Source: Leifsonia xyli subsp. xyli str. CTCB07
GTDB lineage: Bacteria > Actinomycetota > Actinomycetes > Actinomycetales > Microbacteriaceae
Length of the DNA stretch: 64,000 nucleotides
Direction of reading: 5' to 3'
Assembly: GCF_000007665.1 (NCBI RefSeq)
Contig: NC_006087.1
Location: 1,364,001-1,428,000 of the forward strand
Numbering within the stretch: position 1 is the first letter of the stretch; each line of letters begins with the position of its first letter. The notes beneath the pieces were generated by a model that saw only the letters and a program-made list of their open reading frames with translations, had not been told where the DNA came from and did no database searches. This document shows positions 11,508-21,133 of the stretch, piece after piece. Position numbers and translations under genes: made by a program.

Positions 11508-12986
11508 TCAGCGCCGGTTGACCGGCGAATTCTGCAGCGGGTGGTCGCCATGCGCACGGCGGATCAGCGCGTCGAGGAAGGACGCGGACCAGCGCGCGAC
11601 ATCGTTGGTGAGCACCTTCTTGCGGAGGGCGCGCATCCGGCGGGTGCGGTCGCGACGCGGCATCTCGACGGCCTGCGCGATGGCGTCCTTGAGCCCCTCG
11701 ATGTCGTGCGGGTTGATGAGGAGCGCCTGGCGCAGCTCATCGGACGCGCCGGCGAACTCGCTGAGAATGAGCACGCCGTCCTCGTCCACACGGGTGGCGA
11801 CGTATTCCTTGGCGACCAGGTTCATTCCATCGCGCAGCGCCGTGACGAGCATGACATCGGCCGCGAGGTAGAGCGCGACCATCTCCTCACGCGGATAGCC
11901 GTGATGGAGATAGGCGACGGCGGTGTGACCGAGGGTGGAGTAATCGCCGTTGATCCGGCCGACCGTCAGCTCGATCTCGTCACGGAGCTGGCGGTAGGTC
12001 TCGACCCGTTCGCGGCTGGGACTCGCGACCTGCACGAGGGTCGCTTTCTCGACATCGAGCCGACCGTCGCGAAGCAACTCGCCGAACGCCTTGAGGCGGT
12101 GGCCGATCCCCTTCGTGTAGTCGAGGCGGTCGACACCCAGCATGATCGTCTCGGGGTTGCCGAGCTCCTCGCGGATCGCAGCGGCCCTGGCCCGGATCTC
12201 CGGGCGGCGGGCGAGTTCCTGGTACTGCTCGACGTCGATCGAGATCGGGAATGCGCGCGCGAGGACCGTCCGGACGAGCCCGCCGTGGCGGTTGGCCGTG
12301 ACGTGACGGTGCGATCCGGCCTCGGGGTCGTCGCTCTCGATCGGCACATCGATGATCGGCCCGCGCGTCTCGTAGCCCTTCAGCCGGCGGACGGCACGCG
12401 AGAAGTTGCTGGCGTCGGCGACGCGCTGGAAGCCGACGACATCCGCACCCAGCAGCCCGTCGATGATCTGACGACGCCAGGGCAGCTGCGAGTAGATGCC
12501 ATAGGGCGGGAACGGGATGTGGTTGAAGAATCCGATGACAAGGTCCGGACGCGACTCCCGCAGCATCTCGGGGACGAGCTGAAGCTGGTAGTCGTGTACC
12601 CACACGACCGCGCCTTTCGCTGCGACCGCGGCGGCGGCGGCCGCGAACCGGCGGTTGACCGCGACGTACGTCTCCCACCATTCGCGGTGGTAGCTCGGCG
12701 GTGCGATCACATCGTGGTAGAGCGGCCAGAGCGTGTCGTTGGAGAAGCCTTCGTAATACTCTTGCAGGTCCTGTTCGCTCAGCGGCACCGGCAGGATGGC
12801 GATGCCGTCCACCTCGAACGGCTCGACCTCCTCTCCGGCGACACCGGCCCAGCCGATCCAGACGCCGTCCTCCGCCCTCATGACCGGCTTCAGGGCGGCG
12901 ACCAGGCCGCCGGGCGACGGGCGCCAGCTCGATTCGCCTGTTTCGTCCACCACACGGTCGACGGGCAACCGGTTCGAGACGATCAC
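11508..12986 (-). CDS. otsA: trehalose-6-phosphate synthase (GT20)
   Basis: Transfers glucose from a nucleotide sugar to glucose 6-phosphate. 492 residues from the GTG at 12986 (IVSNRLPVDRVVDE). GT20 landmarks: GGLVAAL, GWAG, WVHDYQLQLVPEMLR (about 129-143), FFNHIPFPPYGIYSQLPWR (about 152-170), VDRLDYTKGI and LRDGMNLVAKEYVA. The start is doubtful: the usual N-terminal residues (SYDLVIVSNR) lie upstream in frame, but no ATG/GTG/TTG precedes them before a stop. The frame opens with ATT at 13031, about 10 nt after GGAG, which could be a mutated or rare start. It is probably functional if either start works. Confidence 0.9.
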   Translation of the reverse strand: MIVSNRLPVDRVVDETGESSWRPSPGGLVAALKPVMRAEDGVWIGWAGVAGEEVEPFEVDGIAILPVPLSEQDLQEYYEGFSNDTLWPLYHDVIAPPSYHREWWETYVAVNRRFAAAAAAVAAKGAVVWVHDYQLQLVPEMLRESRPDLVIGFFNHIPFPPYGIYSQLPWRRQIIDGLLGADVVGFQRVADASNFSRAVRRLKGYETRGPIIDVPIESDDPEAGSHRHVTANRHGGLVRTVLARAFPISIDVEQYQELARRPEIRARAAAIREELGNPETIMLGVDRLDYTKGIGHRLKAFGELLRDGRLDVEKATLVQVASPSRERVETYRQLRDEIELTVGRINGDYSTLGHTAVAYLHHGYPREEMVALYLAADVMLVTALRDGMNLVAKEYVATRVDEDGVLILSEFAGASDELRQALLINPHDIEGLKDAIAQAVEMPRRDRTRRMRALRKKVLTNDVARWSASFLDALIRRAHGDHPLQNSPVNRR

Positions 12987-13162
12987 GAGGTCATAGCTGG
13001 CGGACGGTTTCTTGACCGGGGACAGGTTAATGGTCTGTCAACTCCCTCGGGACGCGACATGGCAGCGGATATCCGTCACAGTACCAGCGCGTGCGGGAAG
13101 TACACGGGATCGGTCGCCGTCCGGTCATGAGAAGTTCACATCCGGGTGGTTCGAGTGGGGCC

Positions 13163-13456
13163 GTGATGCGCATCGGCATGAGCACGGCCGGCGTCTCTCC
13201 GCACGGCGTCGCGGAGGCTTTTCGCGTCGCGGCCGAACTCGGCTTCGACGGGTCGACGTGATGGTCGCACGCGACGAGAGCACCCGGTCGGCAGCGGGGC
13301 TGAGCGTACTGCCGGAGCGGTTCGGCATCCCGGCGCTCAGCGTCATACCCCGTCCTGCCACTCACACACTTCGTCTGGGGATGCGACCAGCGGGTGAAAC
13401 GTAAGCGTTTGGCGCAGCTGGCGGCCGAGCTGGACGCGAAGACGGTGTGGGTGTCT
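13163..13456 (+). pseudogene. remnant of a sugar phosphate isomerase/epimerase (xylose isomerase-like TIM barrel)
   Basis: A GTG-ATG start at 13163/13166 opens RIGMSTAGVSPHGVAEAFRVAAELGFDG, which stops at about 13260. One frame over it continues VDVMVARDESTR...LPERFGIPALSV, and a third frame gives FVWGCDQRVKRKRLAQLAAELDAKTVWV before the sequence ends against the GDSL gene. These blocks follow the order of AP-endonuclease-family-2 sugar isomerases but cover only about the first third. Two frameshifts and a 3' deletion make it non-functional. Exact substrate unknown. Confidence 0.6.
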
Positions 13457-14207
13457 ACGCGCGCCCGAGCAGCCAGACCAGTTCGCGCGCGTACTCGCCG
13501 TACCCGTCGACGGTCGGGTGGAAGGCGGCTGGCCCGCTCCGGCTGATCCACGGCGTCCCGGAGCCGATTCCATGCCCGGTGAAGTCCACTCCGATGTAGG
13601 CCAGGGGGAGTCCGGCCGCGTTCTGCTTCTCCACGGCGTCGCTGATGGTCTGGTTGAGGCCGAGAACGGCGGCGTTGACGGCCGTCGCCATCTCGAAGTC
13701 CGCAGCCTTCTGGTCCGAGTTGTCGTACAGGAGGGCGTAGCCCGTCACGACGATGCGCGCGTTGGAGGCTGCCTCGGCGACCCCGAGGTCATTGCCGCCG
13801 ATGCTCAGCGTGACGAGTTCGGTGCGATCGTCGAGGGCGATGAGCTGGTTCTTCAGCAGATCCCTGGTCGTGGCCCCCGCGCAGGCGGCGTTGACGACGA
13901 GGTCGACGCCGGTGTCGCGCGCGAAGATCTCCGGGTAGCTCTTCGGGCTCCTCCGGCACTTGCCGTATTCGATGCCGCCACCCATCCCGGCCGCGAACGA
14001 ATCGCCGAGCGCGACGTAGCGGGTGACTGCCGTGAGCGGTTTCTGAAAAAAGGCGTCAGGTGAGGGTGCGGGAGCGGCCGTGCGCGCTGACGGCGCCGGT
14101 GCGGGGGCCGCGGACTCGTTCTTTGCGGAGCAGGCGGACACCAGAGGCAGCGCCAAGGCCGCGAAGAGAGCGGCGAGGACAGTGGAAAAGGCTCCGTTTC
14201 GCATCAC
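13455..14207 (-). CDS. SGNH/GDSL-family esterase, predicted lipoprotein
   Basis: 250 residues with a lipoprotein signal: positively charged start, hydrophobic core AALFAALALPLVSACS with cysteine at about 26, then an Ala/Pro-rich linker (27-50). The SGNH hydrolase domain shows block I YVALGDSFAAGMGG (about 66-79), an LSIGGNDLG block with the GND motif, and a late HPTVDGYGEYA with the catalytic histidine (DxxH-like). Likely acts on ester bonds at the cell surface; substrate unknown. Its 3' end abuts the isomerase remnant. The ATG at 14207 opens the signal peptide. Intact. Confidence 0.85.
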   Translation of the reverse strand: MMRNGAFSTVLAALFAALALPLVSACSAKNESAAPAPAPSARTAAPAPSPDAFFQKPLTAVTRYVALGDSFAAGMGGGIEYGKCRRSPKSYPEIFARDTGVDLVVNAACAGATTRDLLKNQLIALDDRTELVTLSIGGNDLGVAEAASNARIVVTGYALLYDNSDQKAADFEMATAVNAAVLGLNQTISDAVEKQNAAGLPLAYIGVDFTGHGIGSGTPWISRSGPAAFHPTVDGYGEYARELVWLLGRA

Positions 14208-14295
14208 TCACACGCTACCGCGGGAGTCTCGGAAGTTCTCTGCCCGACCGTTCTGCGAGGGCCGGCAGGAGCACGCTGAGCACCCCAGGCCGGCC

Positions 14296-15450
14296 TCAGC
14301 CGGTGGCAGCGAGAGCGAGCGTGGCGAGCACGACAGTGACCGGGGCCACCATCGCGCCGAGCAGCGCATAGCGCCACCACGAAATCCCGGCGCCGAACGA
14401 CGTCAGCCGCTGATGCCAGAGGAGGGTGGCGAGCGAGGCCCAGGGCGTGATGAGTGGCCCCGCGTTCACGCCGATGAGCAGCGCTGCCAGCCGCACGGGG
14501 GAACCGGCGACCGGCTCCAGCGCGAGGTAGGCCGGGAGGTTGTCGATCGCGTTCGCACCGACCATGCCGGTCAGCGAGAGCCGCAGCAGGGCCAGCGGGG
14601 AATCGCCGTCGCCGGAGACTCGCGCCAGCAGCGTCCCGAGCCCGTTCGCCTGCAGTGCCTCAATGAACAGGAATAGCCCCGCCGCGAGCAGGAGGAGTTG
14701 CCAGGGCACCAGTCCGAAGCGCAGCGCCGAGCGGTTGCGGACCAGGAAGACCGCCGCCAGCAGCACCGCTGCGGCGCACGTCGGCAGCCACACCGGGAGC
14801 CCGGAGACGAGCATCGGGATGAGCGCAACGACGACGCCTGCGCTGATCCAGAACAGCACGGGGTCCGCGATGGTCTCCACCTCTCCGGTCTCGTAGCGGA
14901 CGAGGAGCGAGCGGCGGGAGAGGATGAAGACCACAACCATCGGCACGGTCATCGCGACCGGCGCCGGGATGAGCAGAAGCGTGGCGAACTGGACAGGCGA
15001 CGGGTTCCCCATCGCGTGCTGGGCGAGGAGGTTGGTCAGGTTGGAGACCGGGAGCAGCAGCGAACCGGCGTTCGCCATCCACACGGTCGTCAGCGCAAAC
15101 GGCAGGGGGTCGAGCCCAGCATGTCGTGCGAGGACTATCACGACGGGCGTCAGAAGCACAGCGGTGGTGTCAAGCGACAGGAAGACTGTGCTGAGCGCCG
15201 CCACCAGCACCACCAGCAGCCAGAGCGCCCAGGCCCGTCCGCGTCCCCAGCGCGCGGTCTGCTGCGCGACGGCGGTGAAGACGCCCGCCTCCGCGGCGAG
15301 TTCGGTCACGATGGTGATCGCGACGACGAAGAGCAGGATGGGCCACACCCGGTCCCAGAGCACCACGGCGTCGGCCAGCGGCAGCAGTCCCGTCGCGACA
15401 GCGATGCCGCCCAGCACAGCCAGCGCGGCACCCACGATCCCGGTTCGCAT
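14296..15450 (-). CDS. SLC13/ArsB-type anion permease
   Basis: About 384 residues from the ATG at 15450 (MRTGIVGAALAVLGGIAVATGLL). Roughly ten to twelve hydrophobic segments are visible, with the paired hairpin motifs of the ion-transporter superfamily: VFLSLDTTAVLLTPVVIVLA in the first half and GMVGANAIDNLPAYLALEP in the second. ArsB/NhaD relatives export arsenite or exchange ions, SLC13 relatives carry di/tricarboxylates; no ars genes are near, so substrate is open. An upstream extension of the frame to 15717 has no transporter character and lies over a plus-strand gene, so it was trimmed. Confidence 0.8.
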   Translation of the reverse strand: MRTGIVGAALAVLGGIAVATGLLPLADAVVLWDRVWPILLFVVAITIVTELAAEAGVFTAVAQQTARWGRGRAWALWLLVVLVAALSTVFLSLDTTAVLLTPVVIVLARHAGLDPLPFALTTVWMANAGSLLLPVSNLTNLLAQHAMGNPSPVQFATLLLIPAPVAMTVPMVVVFILSRRSLLVRYETGEVETIADPVLFWISAGVVVALIPMLVSGLPVWLPTCAAAVLLAAVFLVRNRSALRFGLVPWQLLLLAAGLFLFIEALQANGLGTLLARVSGDGDSPLALLRLSLTGMVGANAIDNLPAYLALEPVAGSPVRLAALLIGVNAGPLITPWASLATLLWHQRLTSFGAGISWWRYALLGAMVAPVTVVLATLALAATG

Positions 15451-15541
15451 CCGGCCCCTCTCCTGCCCCTGAACGTTCGCGGACTCCGCCGATACAGTCG
15501 CCCCACGGAAGCGTACGCTAACGACGAGGGAAAGGACGCGC

Positions 15542-15730
15542 ATGCGCAAGTTCATCTTCAACGGAGCCGTCGTCAGCGCGGCGATCGGCCTGTTCACGAC
15601 GATCCAGTCGACCAGGAGGGGGGCCCGCGACTGGCGCGTCCCGCTCATGTGGATCAGTTCCGCGATCACCCTCGCCATCGCCATCGGAACCGTTGTGAAG
15701 GACTCCCGGGAGGCCAAACTGCGCGACTAG
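15542..15730 (+). CDS. small membrane protein, function unknown
   Basis: 62 residues with two probable hydrophobic stretches (FNGAVVSAAIGLFTTI, about 6-21; VPLMWISSAITLAIAIGTVV, about 33-52) separated by a basic loop QSTRRGARD and ending in a charged tail. The ATG at 15542 follows GAAAGGACGCGC, a plausible ribosome site. It diverges from the permease at 15450. I do not recognise the family; the size, clear start and amphipathic layout support a real small gene. Confidence 0.65.
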   Translation: MRKFIFNGAVVSAAIGLFTTIQSTRRGARDWRVPLMWISSAITLAIAIGTVVKDSREAKLRD

Positions 15731-15833
15731 CGCAGAAATCAGCACGATTCCGCTGATCGTACGGCGTGTCCGCACGCTCTGCGATCCTTCCGCCGGGAGA
15801 CTTGTCCCGACAGGAGAACCGGGAAGGGGTCGT

Positions 15834-16271
15834 GTGATGTTTGGTCGTAGGAGCCACGTCGCCATTCGTAAGCCAGTGGCGCCGGTCCCCCAGCTGACAG
15901 ACGCACAAATCCTCGCGCTCGTACACAGCAAGGTCTCCGAGCTGATCGGCGAGAAGGGCGAGTGGACGGTCGTCCGCCGGGGCGCCGACGACACCGACAC
16001 CGTCTTCCACTCGGTGCTCTCCCAGTCTGTCGCGGTCGGCATCACCGCGGCGATCGTCGAAGCTCGCACCCGGCTGGAAACAGGCGAGACCGCCGAGCCG
16101 CAGCACCGCGCGCCCACAGAACCCGTGCCGGTGATCGCCGCGGGAGCGGAAGCCGCCGAAGAGGAGTTCGCCGCGATGACGTGGGAGCCCGCGCCGATCA
16201 CGGTGTGGACCGATCTGCGCAAACCGGTCACCGGGGAGATCCCGGCTGTCCAGGAGCGCCCCGCAGCGTAG
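15834..16271 (+). CDS. conserved-looking hypothetical protein
   Basis: 145 residues (start at 15834 or the next ATG at 15837, after GGGAAGGGG). The first half, around TDAQILALVHSKVSELIGEKGEWTVV, looks like an amphipathic folded domain; the second half is Ala/Glu/Pro-rich and ends LRKPVTGEIPAVQERPAA. No signal peptide or membrane segment is seen. I do not recognise the family. It is convergent with the broken zwf that follows. Confidence 0.6.
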   Translation: MMFGRRSHVAIRKPVAPVPQLTDAQILALVHSKVSELIGEKGEWTVVRRGADDTDTVFHSVLSQSVAVGITAAIVEARTRLETGETAEPQHRAPTEPVPVIAAGAEAAEEEFAAMTWEPAPITVWTDLRKPVTGEIPAVQERPAA

Positions 16272-16303
16272 CCCGCTCAGCCCGCCTCACCCGGTCCCCC
16301 GGC

Positions 16304-17685
16304 TCAGCCGACCGGCCGCCAGGACCCCGGACCGCCGGAGCCCGCGCGGTAGGTCTGCAAGGGAACTTCGCCCTTGCCCCACGCCGTCAGCACGGGAGCC
16401 ACGATGCGCCAGCACTCCACCGACGTGTGTGCTCCGACCGAGAGCGGCGGGTCCCCGTCGAGGATGCCCTCGACGACTTCGCCATATGCCTGCAACTGGC
16501 CAGCCCCGAAGTCCGCGGTCAGCGCGACGCGCTCGACCTCGCGCGGGTCGCCTGGGCCGTTGACGTTGAGCTCCAGGGACATCGAATCGGGCGCGAGCAT
16601 GATGCGGAGCTTGGCCGGCTCCGTGGTGCCCGTCAGCCCGGCCGGGATGCGCCGCGCCGGTTTGAAGGTGACCACGATCTCCCGCCGGCGCGTGCCAAGC
16701 GCTTTGCCCGAGCGGAGAGTGAACGGCACGCCGGCCCAGCGCCAGGTGTCGATCTGGACCGTCACCTCGGCGAGCGTCTCGTCTCGGTGCCGCGGGCCGG
16801 GTCGACGCCCGGCTCCCTGGAATAGGAAGGGAGTTCGCGACCCTCGACCGCGCCGGCGGTGTAGCGCGCGCGGCGGCTCGACTCCTTCGGACGGCCGCCC
16901 CACACCCGAGTGGCCCGGATGACAGCCGCCTTGGCCTCGCGGACGTCCACAGCGCCCAGGGTGGAGGGTGGCTCCATGGCCAGCACGGCCATGACTTGAA
17001 GCAAGTGGCTCTGGATCATGTCGACCAGGGCCCCGGCGTTGTCATAGTAACGGGCACGGTCCTCGAGTCCCAGCGTCTCGTCGTACACGATATCGACGCG
17101 CTCGATGTGATCGCCGTTCCACAGTGGCTCCAGGATGCTGTTGGCGAAGCGCAGCCCGATGAGATTGAGCACTGTGGAGCGGCCGAGGAAGTGGTCGATC
17201 CGGTGGATGCGCTCCTCCGGCGCCAGCGTCGCCAGCAGCTTGTTGAGCGCGACGGCGCTGCGTCGGTCCGTGCCGAACGGCTTCTCCAGTGCGAGGGTCA
17301 GCCCCGCGGGCCGGTCGATCGTCCCCAGCGCCGCGCAAGCCCTGGCCATGATCGACGGAGGAAGCGCGAAGTACAGAGCGGGGGCACCCTCGCAGGCGGC
17401 GAGGACGCGGCCCAGGTCACCGGGGTCGGTGACATCGGCGGAGAGGCACATCGTGTCCGAGAGGAGAGCGTCCACCGCAGCGCCCTCCGCCTGAGAGGTC
17501 GCGAACGACGCGCGGACCACCGACCGCCAGTGCGCGGTGGTCTATTCCTCGACGCCCGACCCGATCAGCCGGAAGCGGCGCTCGGGATGGTTCGTGAGCA
17601 GCTGGCCGATGGCGGGCAGAAGAAGCCTGGACGACAGATCGCCGCTCGCTCCGAGAATCACCAGAGTGCCCACGGACTGCGCCAT
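16304..17685 (-). pseudogene. zwf: broken glucose-6-phosphate dehydrogenase
   Basis: The complete protein can be read with two lesions. The frame opens at the ATG at 17685 with TLVILGASGDLSSRLLLPAI (Rossmann GASGDL motif). An amber TAG at 17542-17544 follows SGVEE and precedes TTAHWRSVV, most simply a TGG-to-TAG change. The frame then runs through LEKPFGTDRRSA and RIHRIDHFLGRSTVLNLIGLRFAN, the family active site. At 16776-16785 a 5-bp tandem duplication (GTCTC twice, plus strand) shifts the frame, which resumes as LAEVTVQIDTWRWAGVPFTLRSGKAL to the stop at 16304. In life this enzyme feeds the oxidative pentose phosphate pathway. It diverges from the GH15 gene. Confidence 0.88.
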
Positions 17686-17714
17686 GCCCCTCAGAGTACG
17701 GCCATACTGGGGAT

Positions 17715-19490
17715 ATGTCGCTCCCCATCGAGGATTACGCCCTGATCAGTGACTGCTTCACCGGAGCGCTCGTCGGCAGGGACGGCAGCATCGACTGGCT
17801 GTGCCTGCCCCGCTACGACTCGGGTTCGGCGTTCGGGGCCCTGCTCGGCACGGAGGACCACGGCCGCTGGCTGCTCGCGCCGTCCGATCCGGAGGCGACG
17901 AACACGCGACATTATGCGGGCGACACAATGACACTGGTCACCCGCTGGCGCACAGCGACCGGCGAGGTGGAGGTCGTCGACGCCATGCCGATGGGCGATC
18001 ACCGGGCGGATGTGGTGCGGCGGGTGCGTGGCATCCGGGGCACGGTGGAGATGCGGGAGGATCTGCGCATCCGGTTCGGGTACGCCACGGCTGTGCCGTG
18101 GGTGCGCCAGGACAAGACGGCGAAGCCGAACGCACTCGTCGCGGTCGCCGGTCCCGACGGCCTGGTGTTCCGCGGCTCGGCGCTGCGGCCGAGCGACCAC
18201 GCGCACAAGAGCCGGTTCACAGTCGAGGCGGGGCAGACGGTCGATCTGTCGATGACGTGGTTCCCCTCCCACCGCGCTGCGCCGGACGCGCCGGACGTCG
18301 AGGAGGCGCTCACGCACACCCGGTCGTGGTGGACCGAGTGGGCGGCCGGCTGCGATCACGACGGTCCCTATCGCGACGAGGTCGTGCGCTCGCTCATCCT
18401 GCTGCGCGCGCTCACCCACCTGGACACCGGCGGCATCGTGGCCGCGGCGACGACATCGCTCCCGGAGAGCTTCGGCGGCGAGCGGAACTGGGACTATCGC
18501 TATGTGTGGCTGCGGGACGCCTCCCTGACGATCGCGGTTCTGCTCTCGCACGGGTACCACGACTACGTGGGTCTCTGGCGGGACTGGCTGCTCCGAGCGG
18601 TCGCCGGCGACCCGGGCGACGTGCAGATCATGTACGGGCTCGGCGGCGAGCGCGACCTCGCCGAGCGGGAGATCGACAGTCTGCCGGGCTATCGGGGCGC
18701 GCATCCGGTGCGAGTCGGAAACGACGCCTCGACACAGTTCCAGGCGGATGTGATCGGCGAAGTGATGATCGCGCTGGATCGCGGCCGCGCGGCCGGGGTC
18801 GAAGAGACGCGGTTCTCCTGGGCGCTGCAGCGCGCGCTGATGCGCTACCTCGAGGAGCATTGGCGGAACCCCGACCACGGCATCTGGGAGATCCGCGGGG
18901 AGCCGCAGGTGTTCACGCACTCTCGAGCGCTCGTCTGGGCGGCGTTCAACTGCGCGGTCCGCGGCGTGGAGGAGTACGGGCTGAGCGGGCCGGTCGCTCG
19001 CTGGAAGCGCCTGCGCGACGAGATCCGTGCGGATCTGGAGGCGAACGGCTTCGACGAGGAGCGTGGCGCCTACGTGCAGTGCTTCGGCAGCGATCGGGTG
19101 GACGCCTCGCTCCTCGTCCTCCCACAGGTCTGCTACTGCGACGCCGAGGACCCGCGGATGCTCGGCACCGTCCACGCGATCGAGCAAGATCTGATGCACG
19201 AGGGGCTGCTGCTGCGCTACCGGACCGAAGGCGGCGTGGACGGGCTGCCGCCGGGAGAGAACCCCTTCCTCGCGTGCTCGTTCTGGCTGGTCGAGCAGTA
19301 CGCGCGCTCGCGCCGGGCCGACGACGCGAAGGCGCTGATGGACCGGCTGCTGGGCCTCGCCAACGATGTCGGGATGCTGTCCGAGGAGTACAACATGACA
19401 CGCCGTTCGCAGGCGGGTAACACGCCGCAAGCGCTCACGCACCTCGCGCTCGTGCGGGCGGCGGACGCGATCGCGGAGCTGAGCGCCTGA
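17715..19490 (+). CDS. glycoside hydrolase family 15 (glucoamylase/trehalase-like)
   Basis: 591 residues, cytosolic (no signal). Opens [45 protein letters not shown], the N-terminal beta-sandwich of the bacterial GH15 group. The (alpha/alpha)6 barrel shows [20 protein letters not shown] (about 257-276, catalytic-site region), [24 protein letters not shown], and [22 protein letters not shown] near the end. Members cleave alpha-glucosidic bonds and some actinobacterial ones are trehalases, which would fit the otsAB genes nearby; the specificity is inference. Its stop overlaps the clpS start (TGATG), indicating an operon. Intact. Confidence 0.88.
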   Translation: MSLPIEDYALISDCFTGALVGRDGSIDWLCLPRYDSGSAFGALLGTEDHGRWLLAPSDPEATNTRHYAGDTMTLVTRWRTATGEVEVVDAMPMGDHRADVVRRVRGIRGTVEMREDLRIRFGYATAVPWVRQDKTAKPNALVAVAGPDGLVFRGSALRPSDHAHKSRFTVEAGQTVDLSMTWFPSHRAAPDAPDVEEALTHTRSWWTEWAAGCDHDGPYRDEVVRSLILLRALTHLDTGGIVAAATTSLPESFGGERNWDYRYVWLRDASLTIAVLLSHGYHDYVGLWRDWLLRAVAGDPGDVQIMYGLGGERDLAEREIDSLPGYRGAHPVRVGNDASTQFQADVIGEVMIALDRGRAAGVEETRFSWALQRALMRYLEEHWRNPDHGIWEIRGEPQVFTHSRALVWAAFNCAVRGVEEYGLSGPVARWKRLRDEIRADLEANGFDEERGAYVQCFGSDRVDASLLVLPQVCYCDAEDPRMLGTVHAIEQDLMHEGLLLRYRTEGGVDGLPPGENPFLACSFWLVEQYARSRRADDAKALMDRLLGLANDVGMLSEEYNMTRRSQAGNTPQALTHLALVRAADAIAELSA

Positions 19491-19783
19491 TGGCCGCGCT
19501 CGCCCGGCCGGAGCGGGACACCGGGCTCGAGGCCCGGCTGAGGCTCGGAGAGCCGTGGGTGACGATCGTGTGGAACGACCCGGTCAACCTGATGTCGTAT
19601 GTGACCTACGTCTTCGAAAGCTACTTCGTCTACCCGGCGCGGGAGGCCGAACGGCTGATGCTGCTCGTCCACACCGAGGGCAAAGCCGGCGTCGCGACCG
19701 GCACCCGCGAGGAGATGGAACGGCATGTCGAGGCGATGCATGGCTTCGGGCTCTGGGCGACCCTGACGAAGGCGGACTCGTGA
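19490..19783 (+). CDS. clpS: ATP-dependent Clp protease adaptor ClpS
   Basis: 97 residues, normal for ClpS. The core [21 protein letters not shown] matches the adaptor's N-degron-binding fold, followed by [20 protein letters not shown] and the C-terminal helix. ClpS delivers N-end-rule substrates to ClpAP/ClpCP. The ATG at 19490 shares a base with the stop of the GH15 gene, and its own TGA overlaps the GTG of the next gene (GTGA), so three genes are translationally coupled; clpS next to a DUF2017 gene is a recurring actinobacterial arrangement. Confidence 0.92.
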   Translation: MAALARPERDTGLEARLRLGEPWVTIVWNDPVNLMSYVTYVFESYFVYPAREAERLMLLVHTEGKAGVATGTREEMERHVEAMHGFGLWATLTKADS

Positions 19784-20283
19784 GGCCGTTCCGCCGGACA
19801 CGGGACGGAACGCTGCGCGCCCGGTTCGAGCCGGACGAAGCGGAGATCCTGGCCCGGCTCGCCGCGGAGACGGCTGAACTCGCCGTGGACGCGGCGAGCG
19901 GCGCGGGCGATCCGCGGGAGGACCCGGCGTTCATCCGCCTGCTGCCGGACGCTTATTCGGGCGATGCGGAGGCGTCCGCGGAGTTCCGGCGCTTCACGGC
20001 CGGTGGGCTCGCGGAGCGGAAGGCGCTCACTGCGCAAGTGGTGATGGAGACGCTGGGCGGCGGGTCCGGCGCGATCGAGGTCCGTCTCGACGCGCCGCAG
20101 GCCGCTGCCTGGCTGCGCACGCTGACGGACATCCGGCTCGTGCTCGCGGCACGGCTCGGGATCGTGCAGGACGGCGACGAGGGCGACATCCACGACGCGG
20201 ACTCCGCCTTCCGGCGGGCCGTCTACGACTGGCTCGCCGGAGTGCAGGAGTCGCTGGTGCTGGCGCTGCGCTCGACGCGCTGA
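19780..20283 (+). CDS. DUF2017 family protein
   Basis: 167 residues from the GTG at 19780, which overlaps the clpS stop. Starts [31 protein letters not shown]; ends in the helix [20 protein letters not shown]. The sequence is mostly helical, acidic and soluble. DUF2017 proteins are typically found beside clpS in actinobacteria; their function is not established, but the overlap suggests a role tied to ClpS-dependent proteolysis. Intact. Confidence 0.82.
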   Translation: MRPFRRTRDGTLRARFEPDEAEILARLAAETAELAVDAASGAGDPREDPAFIRLLPDAYSGDAEASAEFRRFTAGGLAERKALTAQVVMETLGGGSGAIEVRLDAPQAAAWLRTLTDIRLVLAARLGIVQDGDEGDIHDADSAFRRAVYDWLAGVQESLVLALRSTR

Positions 20284-20438
20284 TGGTCCCGGGCTGACAG
20301 CCGGGAGCTGAGGAAGGAGCTCTCACCGGCATCCTCGCGACTCTCTCCCCCCTCATCGACATCCGCACCTCGCCGTCCGTCGCGCGTCGGAGACGGGCGC
20401 CGGCGGCCGAGGTGGGGAAGACCGGTTGACAGATCCGG

Positions 20439-20475
20439 GCTTCGCGTCTAGGTTTCTTTAAAGCCAGTTTAGTAT
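20439..20475. promoter_or_regulatory. possible ROK-regulator operator upstream of binding-protein stub
   Basis: An AT-rich patch in otherwise GC-rich DNA with GGTTTCTTTAAAGCCAGTTT, 35-60 bp before the stub start at 20505. The same GTTTCTTT..AAAG pattern occurs on the minus strand just upstream of the ROK gene (22396-22425). Shared AT-rich sites at the two ends of a sugar locus are what a ROK repressor would use. Inference only. Confidence 0.35.
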
Positions 20476-20504
20476 TACGCCGGTCGGACTCACGAAGGAA
20501 CGCA

Positions 20505-20558
20505 ATGAAGCGGATCACTCTGCTCGCGGCAACAGCGAGCTCGGCTCTCCTCCTCGGG
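20505..20558 (+). pseudogene. signal-peptide stub of a secreted (probably sugar-binding) protein
   Basis: The ATG at 20505 has GAAGGAA at good spacing and opens MKRITLLAATASSALLLG, a clean export signal. The sequence then runs straight into the antisense of a truncated Gfo/Idh/MocA gene, so the rest of the protein has been deleted. The neighbouring ROK regulator and dehydrogenase suggest it was an ABC sugar-binding lipoprotein; that is inference from context. Confidence 0.5.
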
Positions 20559-21133
20559 ATGCCGCCGTACACGGTCAGACCGCCCATCCCGGTGACGAGT
20601 TCCGTATAGCCGCCGGCGAGCCAGTGGATGACGTCGATATCGTGCGCGCCCTTCTGCAAGAGCAACCCGTTCGACTTCGCCCGCTCGGCGTGCCAGTCCT
20701 TGAAGTAGTAGTCGCCGCCGTTCCCGACGAAGTGGCGGCACCAGACCGCCTTGACCTCGCCGATCTCCCCACGCCGGATGATGTCGCGCATCGTCCGCAC
20801 GACAGCCATGTGCCGCATATTGTGCCCGACATAGAGCCGGGTCCCGGTCTCAGCGACGGCGGCCAGGATGGCATCGGCGTCCGCGAAGTCGATCGCGAGC
20901 GGCTAGATACACCGCGATGCCCGCACGGAACAGATCGCCCGCGACCTCGGCGTGGGCGTGATCGGGCGAGGTGACGAAGACAGCGTCCACCGCACCCGCC
21001 GCTCCGGACGCCACAGCGGCGATGAACTCACGATGGCCGGAGAAGATCAGCGGCGAGCCGAACCGCTCCGCGGCTCGCTCACGGGCGGCCTCGCTCGGAT
21101 CACCGCAAGGCGCAGCGGCCGTCTCCGTGTCAT
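20559..21133 (-). pseudogene. truncated Gfo/Idh/MocA-family dehydrogenase
   Basis: Starts at the ATG at 21133, overlapping the ROK stop by ATGA. The N-terminus is altered (no clear GxGxxG), then FGSPLIFSGHREFIAAVASG and AVDAVFVTSPDHAHAEVAGDLFRAGIAVYL are typical of the NAD domain. Near 20905 the frame breaks where the conserved EKP motif should be, and resumes LAIDFADADAILAAVAETGTRLYVGHNMRH, EVKAVWCRHFVGNGGDYYFKDWHAE, QKGAHDIDVIHWLAGG. It ends abruptly at about 20559 against the signal-peptide stub, having lost the C-terminal third. A deletion fused two genes tail to head. Probably once a sugar or inositol dehydrogenase controlled by the adjacent ROK protein. Confidence 0.75.

Noticed and set aside
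12987..13162. TTGACA motif at about 13038-13043 (minus strand) as otsA promoter
   Set aside because: It matches a -35 box, but no -10 box lies at the proper distance before the coding frame.
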